39,116 nt of DNA from Akkermansiaceae bacterium UBA5020 (GTDB lineage Bacteria; Verrucomicrobiota; Verrucomicrobiia; Verrucomicrobiales; DEV007): NCBI GenBank assembly GCA_002396885.1, contig DGXY01000110.1:39128-78243 (forward strand), given 5' to 3'. Shown here in pieces: positions 23,669-31,933 of this stretch. Each line of letters begins with the position of its first letter. Within the stretch, counting starts at the first letter, position 1. The position numbers were made by a program, and so were the translations under genes. The notes under the pieces were generated by a model, which had not been told where the DNA came from, ran no database searches, and saw only the letters and a program-made list of their open reading frames with translations.

Positions 23669-24124
23669 TCACGCCGAATACTCGGCCCACGATCCCGAGG
23701 TCTCCCAGACCTTCACCGAGACGACGCGCACGCTCTCGCGCAGCGGAAAGCCGGAGACCTCGTGGGTGCGGTAGTCGGCGAGGGAGTGGCGGAGATGGCG
23801 GAAGATGTCGCGGGCGAGGACCTCGGTGGTGGGGTCCTCCGATTCATAACCGATGACGCGCTCGCCGTAGCGCGCCTTGAATTCGGCGTAGGCCGGGTCC
23901 TCCGTGTTCATGCACACGGCGTGATCATAGCGGTCGAGGTAGTCGACGAGGATGAGCTTCAGCACCTTGAAGTCGCAGACCATTTCCCGCCCGTCGAGAT
24001 CGTCGGCCTCGAGGACACACTCGATCTTCCGCGAGTGACCGTGAGGGAAACGGCACTTGTCGGGATGCTTGCTGAGCATGTGGCCGTTCTCGACCTCGAA
24101 GATTCTGCAGACGCGGTAGGGCAT
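23669..24124 (-). CDS. queD: 6-carboxy-tetrahydropterin synthase/PTPS-family protein (QueD-like)
   Basis: A 151-residue protein from the ATG at 24124 (MPYRVCRIFEVENGHML). The zinc-binding histidines are in ENGHML and in CRFPHGHSRKI, where the family's catalytic cysteine also lies. Further catalytic elements are RYDHAVCMN and EDPTTEVLARDIF. QueD makes 6-carboxy-tetrahydropterin for queuosine, while PTPS makes pyruvoyl-tetrahydropterin; the CxxxHGH pattern fits QueD better. No queC, queE or folE gene is adjacent, so pathway context is missing. An in-frame start at 24169 is less likely, because MPYRV fits the family N-terminus. Confidence 0.85.
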   Translation of the reverse strand: MPYRVCRIFEVENGHMLSKHPDKCRFPHGHSRKIECVLEADDLDGREMVCDFKVLKLILVDYLDRYDHAVCMNTEDPAYAEFKARYGERVIGYESEDPTTEVLARDIFRHLRHSLADYRTHEVSGFPLRESVRVVSVKVWETSGSWAEYSA

Positions 24125-24315
24125 GGGGAGGGAAAAGGAACCCCTTCGCACGCCCCGGGTCAAACGCAACCGCGATCACTGGTGCGGAAAAAGGTGGGAG
24201 TCGTCGGCCCGGAAGCCCTCTTCGACGACGAAGCGGACGAGACCATCGACCTATCCCACGACGCCCTGGCGTCATGGCGCATGATGGTGCGACATCCGCC
24301 CCTACCAGCCAATCC

Positions 24316-25686
24316 TCAAAGCAGCGTCGCGAGCAGATAATCCGCCGCCGCGACGCCGCTGCGATAAGCTCCGTGCACCATCGCCGGACTCTCCACGGAA
24401 CAAGCTTCGCCCGCGAGGAGGAGGCGCCCGTGCACGGGAGCGGCGAGGTTGCGACGATCGCGCGGCGTGCTGCCCGGCGCGAGGCTCGAGTAGGAACCCC
24501 GGGACCACGGATCGGAATGCCAACGGGTGACCTGCGCCTCGAGGGGTGAGGGAAACGATTTTCCAAAGGTCTCGCGCAAGGCCTCCATGGCCGACGCGAT
24601 GATGGCGGCGTCCGACTTTTGTTCCAAGCTCTCGGCGAGGTGACCGGCATTGAAGCCCATCAACGCGGGCTGACCGTTGATGGGAACGAAGTTCACCCAC
24701 TCCGCCCAGAGACGCGACCGGTCGATGCGCCCAAAGGCGTGGGGCGTTCTCGGCCAAGCGACCCGGGGGAATTGGAGGTGGATCTTGTTCAGCGTGCCCA
24801 TGCCGAGTCGCTGGATCGCGAGGGCATGCACCCCGCCCAGCGGCGGGTCGAAGGCGGGCGTGCCTTGTTTCAAAACCCCCAACGGGACCGTGACGACGGC
24901 GGCATCGGCGGAAAGATTGCCCGAATCCGTCTCGAGCACGACCCCGCCCGAGCCATGGCGGATCGTGCGAACGGGCCGGCTGAGGTGTATCTCATCAGCC
25001 TCGCGCAGCGCGCCGAAGAGTCCGGCGTATCCGGAGGGCACGAGCTGATCGGTCCCACGCAGGCTGGCCCCCTCGTCGTACCACCCGAGGGAGAGCCGCT
25101 CGGGATCGGCGGCGAATTCGTGAGTCCAGTAGCTGTTGACGATGTGCCCGAGGAGGTCGCGCTGCGAGGCGGGGAGTTCGCGGCGGAAAGAGGCGACCGC
25201 ACTGGAGAGCCTGGCTCCGTTTCCGGCGCGACGCCCTTCGCGGAGGGCATGGCGGTGGAGACGCTCGTAGATCCGGTCGATCTCACGCGCCTCGGCGGCG
25301 GGGAGACTTTCCCCGCCTTCGTAGAATTCGTAGCGATCCCATTGAAACGGCACGCGCCTCGCACCCACCGCGTCGGCGAGCGCGACGAGGGGATTGCCGA
25401 CCGGCCCGTGGATCCAACTCGCTCCGAGATCGACGCCGGGAGCCGCCGTCCAGACCCTTCCGCCGATACGGTCGCGCGCCTCAACCAGCAACGTTTTGAC
25501 GCCGGCGCGGGAAAGCCGGTCGACCGCCGCGAGTCCCGCCATGCCGGCCCCGACGACGGCGACACGTGTCCCTCGAACCGCCGCGCGGAGACCGCCACCC
25601 ACCAGAGGCAAAGTCCCTGCGGCCAGCGTTTTGAGAAAGGCGCGACGTTCCAAGGGGCTTGCGGGAGGGGAAAGGCGGGGTTTCAT
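24316..25686 (-). CDS. Tat-exported flavin monoamine oxidase family protein
   Basis: A 456-residue FAD enzyme. A twin-arginine signal (ERRAFLKTLAAG, Arg14-Arg15) precedes the dinucleotide-binding motif VVGAGMAGLAAVDRL (GxGxxG at 46-51). LVEARDRIGGRVWTA and LGASWIHGP follow, which are typical of the amine oxidase/polyamine oxidase family. Near the end are the FAD-contacting GRLLLAGEACSVESPAMVHGAYRSG and the WSRGSYSSLAPG loop. The Tat signal suggests periplasmic oxidation of an amine or polyamine with the flavin loaded before export. It lies 55 bases downstream of the protease gene on the same strand. The substrate is unknown. Confidence 0.92.
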   Translation of the reverse strand: MKPRLSPPASPLERRAFLKTLAAGTLPLVGGGLRAAVRGTRVAVVGAGMAGLAAVDRLSRAGVKTLLVEARDRIGGRVWTAAPGVDLGASWIHGPVGNPLVALADAVGARRVPFQWDRYEFYEGGESLPAAEAREIDRIYERLHRHALREGRRAGNGARLSSAVASFRRELPASQRDLLGHIVNSYWTHEFAADPERLSLGWYDEGASLRGTDQLVPSGYAGLFGALREADEIHLSRPVRTIRHGSGGVVLETDSGNLSADAAVVTVPLGVLKQGTPAFDPPLGGVHALAIQRLGMGTLNKIHLQFPRVAWPRTPHAFGRIDRSRLWAEWVNFVPINGQPALMGFNAGHLAESLEQKSDAAIIASAMEALRETFGKSFPSPLEAQVTRWHSDPWSRGSYSSLAPGSTPRDRRNLAAPVHGRLLLAGEACSVESPAMVHGAYRSGVAAADYLLATLL

Positions 25687-25741
25687 GGTTTCCCGGATCG
25701 GATCAGTTTTTCAAGTTCGTCTTGGAGTCGTTCCCCGTCAA

Positions 25742-26902
25742 TCACCGCACCGATGCAGCGACGCGAAGGAGAAAGACGGGCGTAGCCGGATCATTGGTGA
25801 AAAGGTGAATCCGCCCCTGATGTCGTTTGCCTCGGGCAGGCGCGACAAAACTCACCTGCATCGTTCCGCTGGCGCCGGCGGCGAGGATCGCGGCGGGAGC
25901 CGTCCGCATCGAAAAGCCGCGACCCGAGACTGTGGCGGATCGCACCGTGAGCAGGCCCGCCCCCGCGCTGGCGACCGCGAAGGCACGCGACCGCCGCGCC
26001 CGGGGACCGCGCAACTCACCGAAGTCGGAGCCGTTCGCCCCCTTCGCCTTGGCTCCACTTGCAATGGCCCGGCCTTTGCCTCGGATCGAAATCGACGAAG
26101 GAGCGGCCGTGAGCGCGAGCGATTCCTCGATCCAGGGCGCGAAGGAAGGAATGCGCGTGTAGATCGTCGGCAGGGAAGGATCGCAGTCGAGGCTGCCAAA
26201 GCTGACGAGCCCTGCGAGCCGGTCCGTGCCCGAAAGGTTTTTCACGAGCGGCCCGCCGCTGTCGCCAACGCAGGGAGTCCCGATTTCCGCCGGATCCATC
26301 GCCGCGAGATGGACCGGCTCGATCGCCGATCCAAACGTCATCGCCGCAGTGGCGTTCGAAACGATTGCCGCTGGGGCCCGTTGCAATCGGTTCGTCGGCT
26401 CCGTCCCTCCCACCGTCGAAATCCCCCAGCCCGCCACCCGCACCGCGTCGCCGGTCGCGAGATCGGCGGGATGGGTGATGAGTCCGAGCGGGGGGATCGT
26501 CGTCACCGGACGTTCGAGGAGGAGCATGGCGAGATCGTTCACGCTCGTGCCGTTGTTCGTCGCGAAGTCGGGATGCACATAGACCGCGAGAACACCGCGC
26601 TCCTGACGCGAGATCGTATCGTCAAGAGCCGTCACGCCGAGCCAGACTTCGAGATTCGTTGCGGTGAGATCGGAAACACTGTGTGCCGCCGTCAGCACCC
26701 ATTGATCGCCCACAAGGGTGCCGCCGCCGACCAACCCCGGTGCCGCGACATCGCGACGCACGATCCCGGCGATCCAGGGAAACTCCCCGGGAGCGGCATC
26801 CGTGCCATCAATGATCGAACGCGCCCCCGAAGGAAGGAAGGGGATCAACAGGCACAGGAAGGTCAGGAGCGGACGCGGCATCGGGATAGAGGAAGAAACC
26901 AT
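25742..26902 (-). CDS. Secreted trypsin-like serine protease with C-terminal ASH/Ig-like domain
   Basis: A 386-residue product. The ATG at 26902 is chosen because GGAG lies 8 bases upstream; starts at 26977 and 26881 are also in frame. A signal peptide (PLLTFLCLLIPFLPSGARS) ends before the mature-type N-terminus IIDGTDAAPGEFPW. The S1 catalytic triad is His74 (LTAAHS), Asp123 (VNDLAMLLL) and Ser215 (CVGDSGGPL). An Ala/Arg-rich linker follows, then a domain ending SFVAPARGKRHQGRIHLFTNDPATPVFLL, very like the closing domain of the protein at 3865-4809. It is an extracellular or periplasmic protease in which the Ig-like domain may aid anchoring. Confidence 0.9.
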   Translation of the reverse strand: MVSSSIPMPRPLLTFLCLLIPFLPSGARSIIDGTDAAPGEFPWIAGIVRRDVAAPGLVGGGTLVGDQWVLTAAHSVSDLTATNLEVWLGVTALDDTISRQERGVLAVYVHPDFATNNGTSVNDLAMLLLERPVTTIPPLGLITHPADLATGDAVRVAGWGISTVGGTEPTNRLQRAPAAIVSNATAAMTFGSAIEPVHLAAMDPAEIGTPCVGDSGGPLVKNLSGTDRLAGLVSFGSLDCDPSLPTIYTRIPSFAPWIEESLALTAAPSSISIRGKGRAIASGAKAKGANGSDFGELRGPRARRSRAFAVASAGAGLLTVRSATVSGRGFSMRTAPAAILAAGASGTMQVSFVAPARGKRHQGRIHLFTNDPATPVFLLRVAASVR

Positions 26903-26993
26903 CTCCCTTTCTCCATCCTTGTCCAAGCGGTCAATCCTGTGACCCGGCAGAAATCGAAGCCATCGAAGATCCCTCACGACCGATCATCGCCCC

Positions 26994-29174
26994 TCAATGG
27001 TTCAGCACGAACTCCGCCGAGTTCAGCAGCGACCAGACGAGATCCTCGATCTTCACCCGGTCGGGCTTTTCCCCGAGGTGCGTAAGCGCGATCTGTCGCT
27101 CGTTGTCGGCCGGCTTGCGTGAGAAAAGACGCAAATAGATCTCCTCGACCGCCTCCGGAGCCGGCTTCGCGAGGAGTCCCTCGAGCCACGGGCTCTTCGC
27201 CGAGAGTTTGCGCTGGAGTCCGTCGGAGTTCATGAGATGCAGCGCCTGCACGACGCTGCCTCCGGTCTCGCGTTCGCAGGGAGGCGCCGCGCTTGAATCG
27301 GGACGTCCGAAGGCATCAAGGAAATCACTCGGGAGGAGGTGATTCCACTGCTGCATGGCCCGTGCATCGGCGGGGAGTCCGGTGAGTTTCTCGGGCTGGC
27401 CCGTGATCTCCGAGATCGCGTCGAGGAGCACTTCGCCGGAGAGACGGCGGCGGTAGCTGCGCGAAAAGTTCCGCTGATCGGCCACGTTGTGCTCGTTCGG
27501 CACGGAACCCTGCTGGTAGAGGCGGCTGTTGAGAATGACGCGCAGGGTGTGCTTCTGATCGAAGCCGTGCTCCGCGAAATCCTTCGCGAGCCAATCGAGG
27601 AGCGGCGCATTCACTGCCGGATTCGACTCGCGGAAGTCATCGACCGGATCGACGAGCCCGCGTCCGAACATCGCCGCCCAGATCCGGTTCACCATCGCCT
27701 TCGAAAAATGGGGATTGGCTTTGCCCGTGAGCCACCCGGCAAAGACCTTTCTCGGATCGGCCTTGGGATCGATCGAGGCAAAGGCCTCCCCTCCGGGTGG
27801 ACGTGGCACCATCACCGCCTCGCTCACCGGGTGCGTCACCTTGCCACCCGGCTCGAACCACCAGAACTCCGGCTCGCCCGAGATCGGCGCCGAGATCCCC
27901 TGCCCCTTCTGCTTCATCGAACCGAAGAACGCGGCCATGGAATAGTAGTCGTCCTGGCTCCAGCGCTCCGAGGGATGATGATGGCACTTCGCGCAATTCA
28001 GCCGCACCCCGAGGAAAAGCTGCGAAATGAACTCGGCCATGTCGGCGGCCTCGCGTTTGTCGCGGATCACGGCGACAGGACCATACTCATGCGAGCTGCC
28101 CACCGCGGTGAGGAGTTCGGTGACGAAGGCGTCCCAGGTCGTGTTGTCGCGGAATTTCTCGCGGATCCACTGGTCGAGCAGGTAGACCGGCTTCACCCCG
28201 ACACGCTGGGTGTTGGGCCGGAGAAGATCCCCCCACTTCACCGCCCAGTAGTCGGCGTAGTCGAAACGATTCGCCGGACCGAGGAGCCGCTCGACGAGTT
28301 TGGCGCGTTTGTCAGGCGCCGCGTCGGCGAGGAAAGTGCGCGTTTCCTCCAGCGAAGGCAGCCGCCCGAGCACGTCGAGCGTGGCGCGTCGGAGGAACTC
28401 GTCGTCGCGGCAAGGCTCCGAAGGAAACAGACCGAGATCCTTGAAGCGGGCGTAGGCGAGATCATCGATCGGACCGTTGCGCGGAAGCGCCGTGTAGCGC
28501 TCGGCCGGGAGCAGCCTATCGGGCGGAATGATCAGCCGCATCGCCGCGACATGATCGATGTAGCGGACGATGACGCTGTTTTCGCCCGGCACCGTGCCGG
28601 CTGTGACTTTTCCGTCGTGATCGACCGCCGCGAAAGCCTCTTCGTTCGAGGTGTATTCCGAGAGGTGGGTGACATCGCGCTTCGTGCCGTCGGAGTAGGA
28701 AACGATCACCTTCAGCTGCTTGACTTCGCCCTTCTTGAAGGCGGCCTCGGCCGGTTCGATCGCGATGCCCGTGGGATCGGGTTCGTTCTCGAGGCGACGA
28801 GGCGCTCCCTCGGCGATCCACTGGCGGAGCACTTTGTAAAACTCTGAACCCTTCTCGAAGCGCTTCTCCCCTTCGTGCGGCACCGCGTTAGTGGCCTTGA
28901 GGAGAAGCAGGGAATGATCGGGAGACGAGGGGAAAATCCGCCGTCCCCGCGCGTCATAGACGATCTCGCGATAATCCGAGTTGGGATCAAAAGAGAAGAT
29001 GGAAAGCTGGAAGCCGTTCTGCCCGTCCGCCTTCGCGTGGCAGCTCCCCGCCATGCAGCCGGCCCGGGTTAGCACGGGAAGGACATCGTTCTCGAACGAG
29101 ACCGTGGCAGGACCGGCGGCGCGGAGCGTGAGACCGCCGGACAAAATGAAGAGAAGCGACAAGACCCTACTCAT
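26994..29174 (-). CDS. PSCyt2/PSD1 protein (DUF1549-DUF1553) with haem-binding motifs and Ig-like domain
   Basis: A 726-residue exported protein from the ATG at 29174, which opens a signal peptide (MSRVLSLLFILSGGLTLRA). The N-terminal part has a CX4CH motif (GCMAGSCHAK) of the planctomycete cytochrome type. A bacterial Ig-like (BIG2) domain follows (AIEPAEAAFKKGE through VIVRYID). The DUF1549 region contains CAKCHHHP, and DUF1553 (KAMVNRIWAAMFGRGLVDPVDDF to the end) completes the family. Such proteins are abundant in Planctomycetes and Verrucomicrobia and are tied to degradation of complex sugars. It overlaps the upstream cytochrome-WD40 gene by 8 bases, so the two are almost certainly co-translated. 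Confidence 0.92.
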   Translation of the reverse strand: MSRVLSLLFILSGGLTLRAAGPATVSFENDVLPVLTRAGCMAGSCHAKADGQNGFQLSIFSFDPNSDYREIVYDARGRRIFPSSPDHSLLLLKATNAVPHEGEKRFEKGSEFYKVLRQWIAEGAPRRLENEPDPTGIAIEPAEAAFKKGEVKQLKVIVSYSDGTKRDVTHLSEYTSNEEAFAAVDHDGKVTAGTVPGENSVIVRYIDHVAAMRLIIPPDRLLPAERYTALPRNGPIDDLAYARFKDLGLFPSEPCRDDEFLRRATLDVLGRLPSLEETRTFLADAAPDKRAKLVERLLGPANRFDYADYWAVKWGDLLRPNTQRVGVKPVYLLDQWIREKFRDNTTWDAFVTELLTAVGSSHEYGPVAVIRDKREAADMAEFISQLFLGVRLNCAKCHHHPSERWSQDDYYSMAAFFGSMKQKGQGISAPISGEPEFWWFEPGGKVTHPVSEAVMVPRPPGGEAFASIDPKADPRKVFAGWLTGKANPHFSKAMVNRIWAAMFGRGLVDPVDDFRESNPAVNAPLLDWLAKDFAEHGFDQKHTLRVILNSRLYQQGSVPNEHNVADQRNFSRSYRRRLSGEVLLDAISEITGQPEKLTGLPADARAMQQWNHLLPSDFLDAFGRPDSSAAPPCERETGGSVVQALHLMNSDGLQRKLSAKSPWLEGLLAKPAPEAVEEIYLRLFSRKPADNERQIALTHLGEKPDRVKIEDLVWSLLNSAEFVLNH

Positions 29175-30663
29175 TGGTGGATGCGACAGGGTTCGGGGTT
29201 GGGTTCGTCTGAACGGGCACGGGCGCCTCGAGCGTCTGCACGAGCTTACCCTTCTCGTCCCAAACGCGGAGTTTGCCATCCTCGCCTCCGGCATAGGTCC
29301 AGAGACTTTCGCGGTCGAAGGCGAGGGCGAAGAGCGGCGTGCCAGCCGTCTCGAAGGCGCGTTCCTTCGCTCCGGTCGAGCGCTGTTCGCCCTCGTGCTC
29401 CTTCAGCTCGGTAAAGGCTGCAGGCTTGCCCGATTCCGGCACCGCGACGATGAGATCGTCGTTGATCGCGGCGAGCTTCTCCTTGTCTTTCTCCTCGCTC
29501 TTTCTTTTTCCGTTCACCGGATCGACGAGCCAAGTCAGTCCGTAGAGCGGACCCGATCGGTTGCTGGCAAAGGATCCGACCTTCTTTCCAGTCTCGAGAT
29601 TCCAGACCTTGATCTCCTCGTCGTCGCCACCGCTCGCGAGGCGGTCACCGGCGGGGGAAAAGGCGGCGGTCATGACATAGCCCGTGTGTCCTTCGAGCCG
29701 CTTCACGATCTCGTGGCTCCTACTGTCTCGCACCACGATGAGTTTGTCCGCCGAGGTCGTTGCGTAACGCTTGCCATCGGCGCTGAGCGTCATTGAGAAA
29801 ATGCTGTCGAGATGCGCCGTGTCGAAAGTCTTCACCGTTTCGGGCTCGAGGGTGATTTCGTGGATCCGCCCGAGTTGCGAGGGCACGGAATCGGCCACGA
29901 GGATCCGCTTCCCGTCGGCGAGGAAAAGCAGGGCAGTCTGCCGTCCGAGGAAGGGCGCGCTGATCTCGCGGGCCATTTTCTGGGGCGCCGCCGGATCCCA
30001 GAAACGCACCGAGCGGAAGCCTCCCGAGACGATCCGTTTGCCATCGGGCGAAAAGGCGAGGCTCTGCACCACGTCGTCGTGCGCCGCCGAGGTCGCGGTG
30101 TGCTGGAGCTGGAAAGCGGGCGTCTTGTCCTTCTCCGCCGGCACCACCCGATACCATTCGATCGCACTACCGCGCCCGACCGCTAGAGTCTTCCGGTCGG
30201 GCGAAAGGGCCAACGCGAGGATGGGAGCATAGGTCGCGGGCAGGGGACCGCGGGTCACCTCGGTCTTTTCGGGCAGGTTCAGCTTCGCCCAGCGGTCCGC
30301 GTCCCACGGCGCTCCGGCGTCAATCCACTTTTCGATCGCGGCGATCTCGCGCGGATCGAGCTGGCCCTTCGGCGGCATGTGCATGTCCACGTCGGGATAG
30401 AGCAGCTCGGCGAGGAGACTTTCTTTCGCCTTCCCCGGCACGATCGCCGCGTCGGTGTCGCCACCCTCGATGAGCGACTCCCGCGAATCAATGAGGAGCC
30501 CGCCCTTGCGCTTCGCCTCGGTGTGGCAATTGACGCACTCCTTCCGCAGGATCCCGAGCGGATCCGGCGATTCCGCCGCCATCACCGCCGAACCCATCAC
30601 CGGCAGGGTGAGAGCGACGAGAAAAGCGGGACTCTGTCGAATGGAAAACATCCTCACCAACAT
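29167..30663 (-). CDS. Exported c-type cytochrome (PSCyt1-like) with WD40-repeat propeller
   Basis: A 498-residue protein with a signal peptide (about 1-30). A single haem motif follows (CVNCHTEAK, Cys43/Cys46/His47), with the probable Met ligand in MHMPPKGQLDPRE near residue 95. The rest is a WD40-type beta propeller with repeats such as VQSLAFSPDGKRIVSGG, MTLSADGKRYATTSAD, MTAAFSPAGDRLASGG-DDEEIKVWN and LRVWDEKG. It is the first gene of a minus-strand pair with the DUF1549/DUF1553 protein. The starts at 30663 and 30651 are both possible. The role is presumably electron transfer in a periplasmic complex with its partner. Confidence 0.9.
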   Translation of the reverse strand: MLVRMFSIRQSPAFLVALTLPVMGSAVMAAESPDPLGILRKECVNCHTEAKRKGGLLIDSRESLIEGGDTDAAIVPGKAKESLLAELLYPDVDMHMPPKGQLDPREIAAIEKWIDAGAPWDADRWAKLNLPEKTEVTRGPLPATYAPILALALSPDRKTLAVGRGSAIEWYRVVPAEKDKTPAFQLQHTATSAAHDDVVQSLAFSPDGKRIVSGGFRSVRFWDPAAPQKMAREISAPFLGRQTALLFLADGKRILVADSVPSQLGRIHEITLEPETVKTFDTAHLDSIFSMTLSADGKRYATTSADKLIVVRDSRSHEIVKRLEGHTGYVMTAAFSPAGDRLASGGDDEEIKVWNLETGKKVGSFASNRSGPLYGLTWLVDPVNGKRKSEEKDKEKLAAINDDLIVAVPESGKPAAFTELKEHEGEQRSTGAKERAFETAGTPLFALAFDRESLWTYAGGEDGKLRVWDEKGKLVQTLEAPVPVQTNPTPNPVASTNE

Positions 30664-31040
30664 GCCTGCGCAATGCCATGAAGGTCAACTGGCGTGAGTG
30701 AGGGGGCATCCGGCGTGCTTGCGTCGGCGGGAGGGAGCCGACAGACCTGAAACTAGGTTTCTCCGCCGTCGAGATGGCCGGCCTGACCGATCTGCGGATC
30801 GATGCTTCTCATGATCTCCGCCAAGAGTTTATCGACCAGTTCGTCGCGAAGCAGAACCCGATTTCCCGGAAGCGGCTACCCACCGCCTGAAAGTGATTGG
30901 CTCGACCGCACTCCCGTCCCTTGAGGCAAAATCTTCATCGACCGGCAGTTGAAAAAACCGCTCCGCGCCATTACATCCCATGGTCCCTCACGCAAGCCTC
31001 CATCCCTCCCGGGTCCGCCCTGCGAGCCACCCCACGCCCC
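30664..31040. other. 377-base gap with a possible frameshifted gene remnant
   Basis: No intact gene is visible. On the plus strand, 30706-30842 reads as protein-like sequence (AVEMAGLTDLRIDASHDLRQ, then EFIDQF). From 30842 the protein-like signal moves to another frame (REAEPDFPEAATHRLKVIG), as expected for a decayed gene with one frameshift. I do not recognise a family. The promoter of the minus-strand cytochrome pair must also lie here. Confidence 0.3.
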
Positions 31041-31628
31041 ATGACGACACCTCCCAACGATCCCCCATCCCGTCTCGGCTTTCTTCCCGCCCTTATCTTC
31101 AGCTCGCGCTGGCTCCAACTCCCCCTCTATCTGGGACTCATCGTCGCGCAGGGAGTCTATGTCGTGCTTTTCGTCAAGGAACTCGCTCACCTCGTCACCG
31201 AAGCGACCAGCCTGTCGGAACAGTCCATGATGCTGATCGTGCTCGGACTCATCGACGTGGTCATGATCTCGAACCTCCTCATGATGGTCATCGTCGGGGG
31301 ATACGAGACCTTCGTCTCCCGACTGCGCCTCCACAACCACCCCGATCAGCCGGAGTGGCTCAGCCACGTGAATGCATCGGTCCTCAAAGTGAAACTGGCC
31401 ATGGCGATCATCGGGATCAGCTCGGTCCATCTGCTCAAAACCTTCATCGCGGCGGGCAACATCGGCCTGCCCTCGCCGGCGAACCCCGCTCTGAGTGGTG
31501 CCGACACCGTCACCTCGGAGGGGGTGATGTGGCAGACGATCATTCATGCTGTCTTCATTCTCTCCGCCATCGGCATCGCCTGGACCGACCGCATCATGCT
31601 CGGCACGGCAAAGCCGGCAAAACACTGA
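31041..31628 (+). CDS. UPF0114 (YqhA-like) inner-membrane protein
   Basis: A 195-residue protein from the ATG at 31041; upstream in-frame TTG and other codons add only a Pro/Arg-rich stretch. The family start is clear (ALIFSSRWLQLPLYLGLIVA), with three to four membrane spans. The conserved core LIDVVMISNLLMMVIVGGYETFVS follows, then VKLAMAIIGISSVHLLKTFI and a last span (IIHAVFILSAIGIAWTDRIM). The function of UPF0114 is unknown; the family is widespread in bacteria. The gene stands alone between two decayed regions, and its neighbour 305 bases downstream is glycogen phosphorylase. Confidence 0.9.
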   Translation: MTTPPNDPPSRLGFLPALIFSSRWLQLPLYLGLIVAQGVYVVLFVKELAHLVTEATSLSEQSMMLIVLGLIDVVMISNLLMMVIVGGYETFVSRLRLHNHPDQPEWLSHVNASVLKVKLAMAIIGISSVHLLKTFIAAGNIGLPSPANPALSGADTVTSEGVMWQTIIHAVFILSAIGIAWTDRIMLGTAKPAKH

Positions 31629-31639
31629 GTCGGTCCCTC

Positions 31640-31830
31640 TGGCTTCGCCCTCCCTCCGGGGAGAGCGAATTTCTGAATCTTCCCGGTCGCCGTCTTCGGC
31701 AATTCATCGATGAATTCGAAGGCTCGGGGCACCTTGAAAAGGCCGAGGTGCTCGACAAGGCCCGGCAATTCCGCGGAGATGCAGATTTCCCCCGCAAATG
31801 GAACCAACCCTGCTTTCACTTCGACTGGGA
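31640..31830 (-). pseudogene. Remnant of an AMP-forming acyl-CoA synthetase C-terminus
   Basis: On the minus strand the frame at about 31825-31660 reads VEVKAG, then ICISAELPGLVEHLGLFKVP and RAFEFIDELPKTATGKIQKF. The FKVPR...DELPKTATGKIQKF pattern is the hallmark C-terminal subdomain of the acyl-CoA/acetyl-CoA synthetase (ANL) family, with its catalytic lysine in TGKIQK. No AMP-binding core or start codon is present: the same frame runs into sequence that is antisense to glgP upstream and to the UPF0114 gene downstream. About 60 residues survive of a family that is usually 500-600 long. It is a decayed gene end trapped between two intact genes. Confidence 0.75.
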
Positions 31831-31933
31831 CGTGACAAAACTTCCTCCCGCTGAAGCAATTGCAATTCCCGAGAACGCCCTTATCCAGACTTTGAACGTT
31901 CGTTCTCGATCCGAAAGAGACTCCCCAGACACG

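Noticed and set aside
24183..24340. 52-codon plus-strand frame (GTG start) between the QueD-like and amine oxidase genes
   Set aside because: The product is acidic and protein-like (VGVVGPEALFDDEADETIDL), but it has no family, no start support and overlaps the end of the amine oxidase gene; it could be a remnant.
27339..28847. 502-codon plus-strand frame opposite the DUF1549/DUF1553 gene
   Set aside because: It is antisense to a conserved gene with recognised motifs.
30980..31933. N-terminal extension of glycogen phosphorylase by 318 codons
   Set aside because: It runs through the UPF0114 gene in another frame and through the synthetase remnant; the enzyme is full length from 31934.
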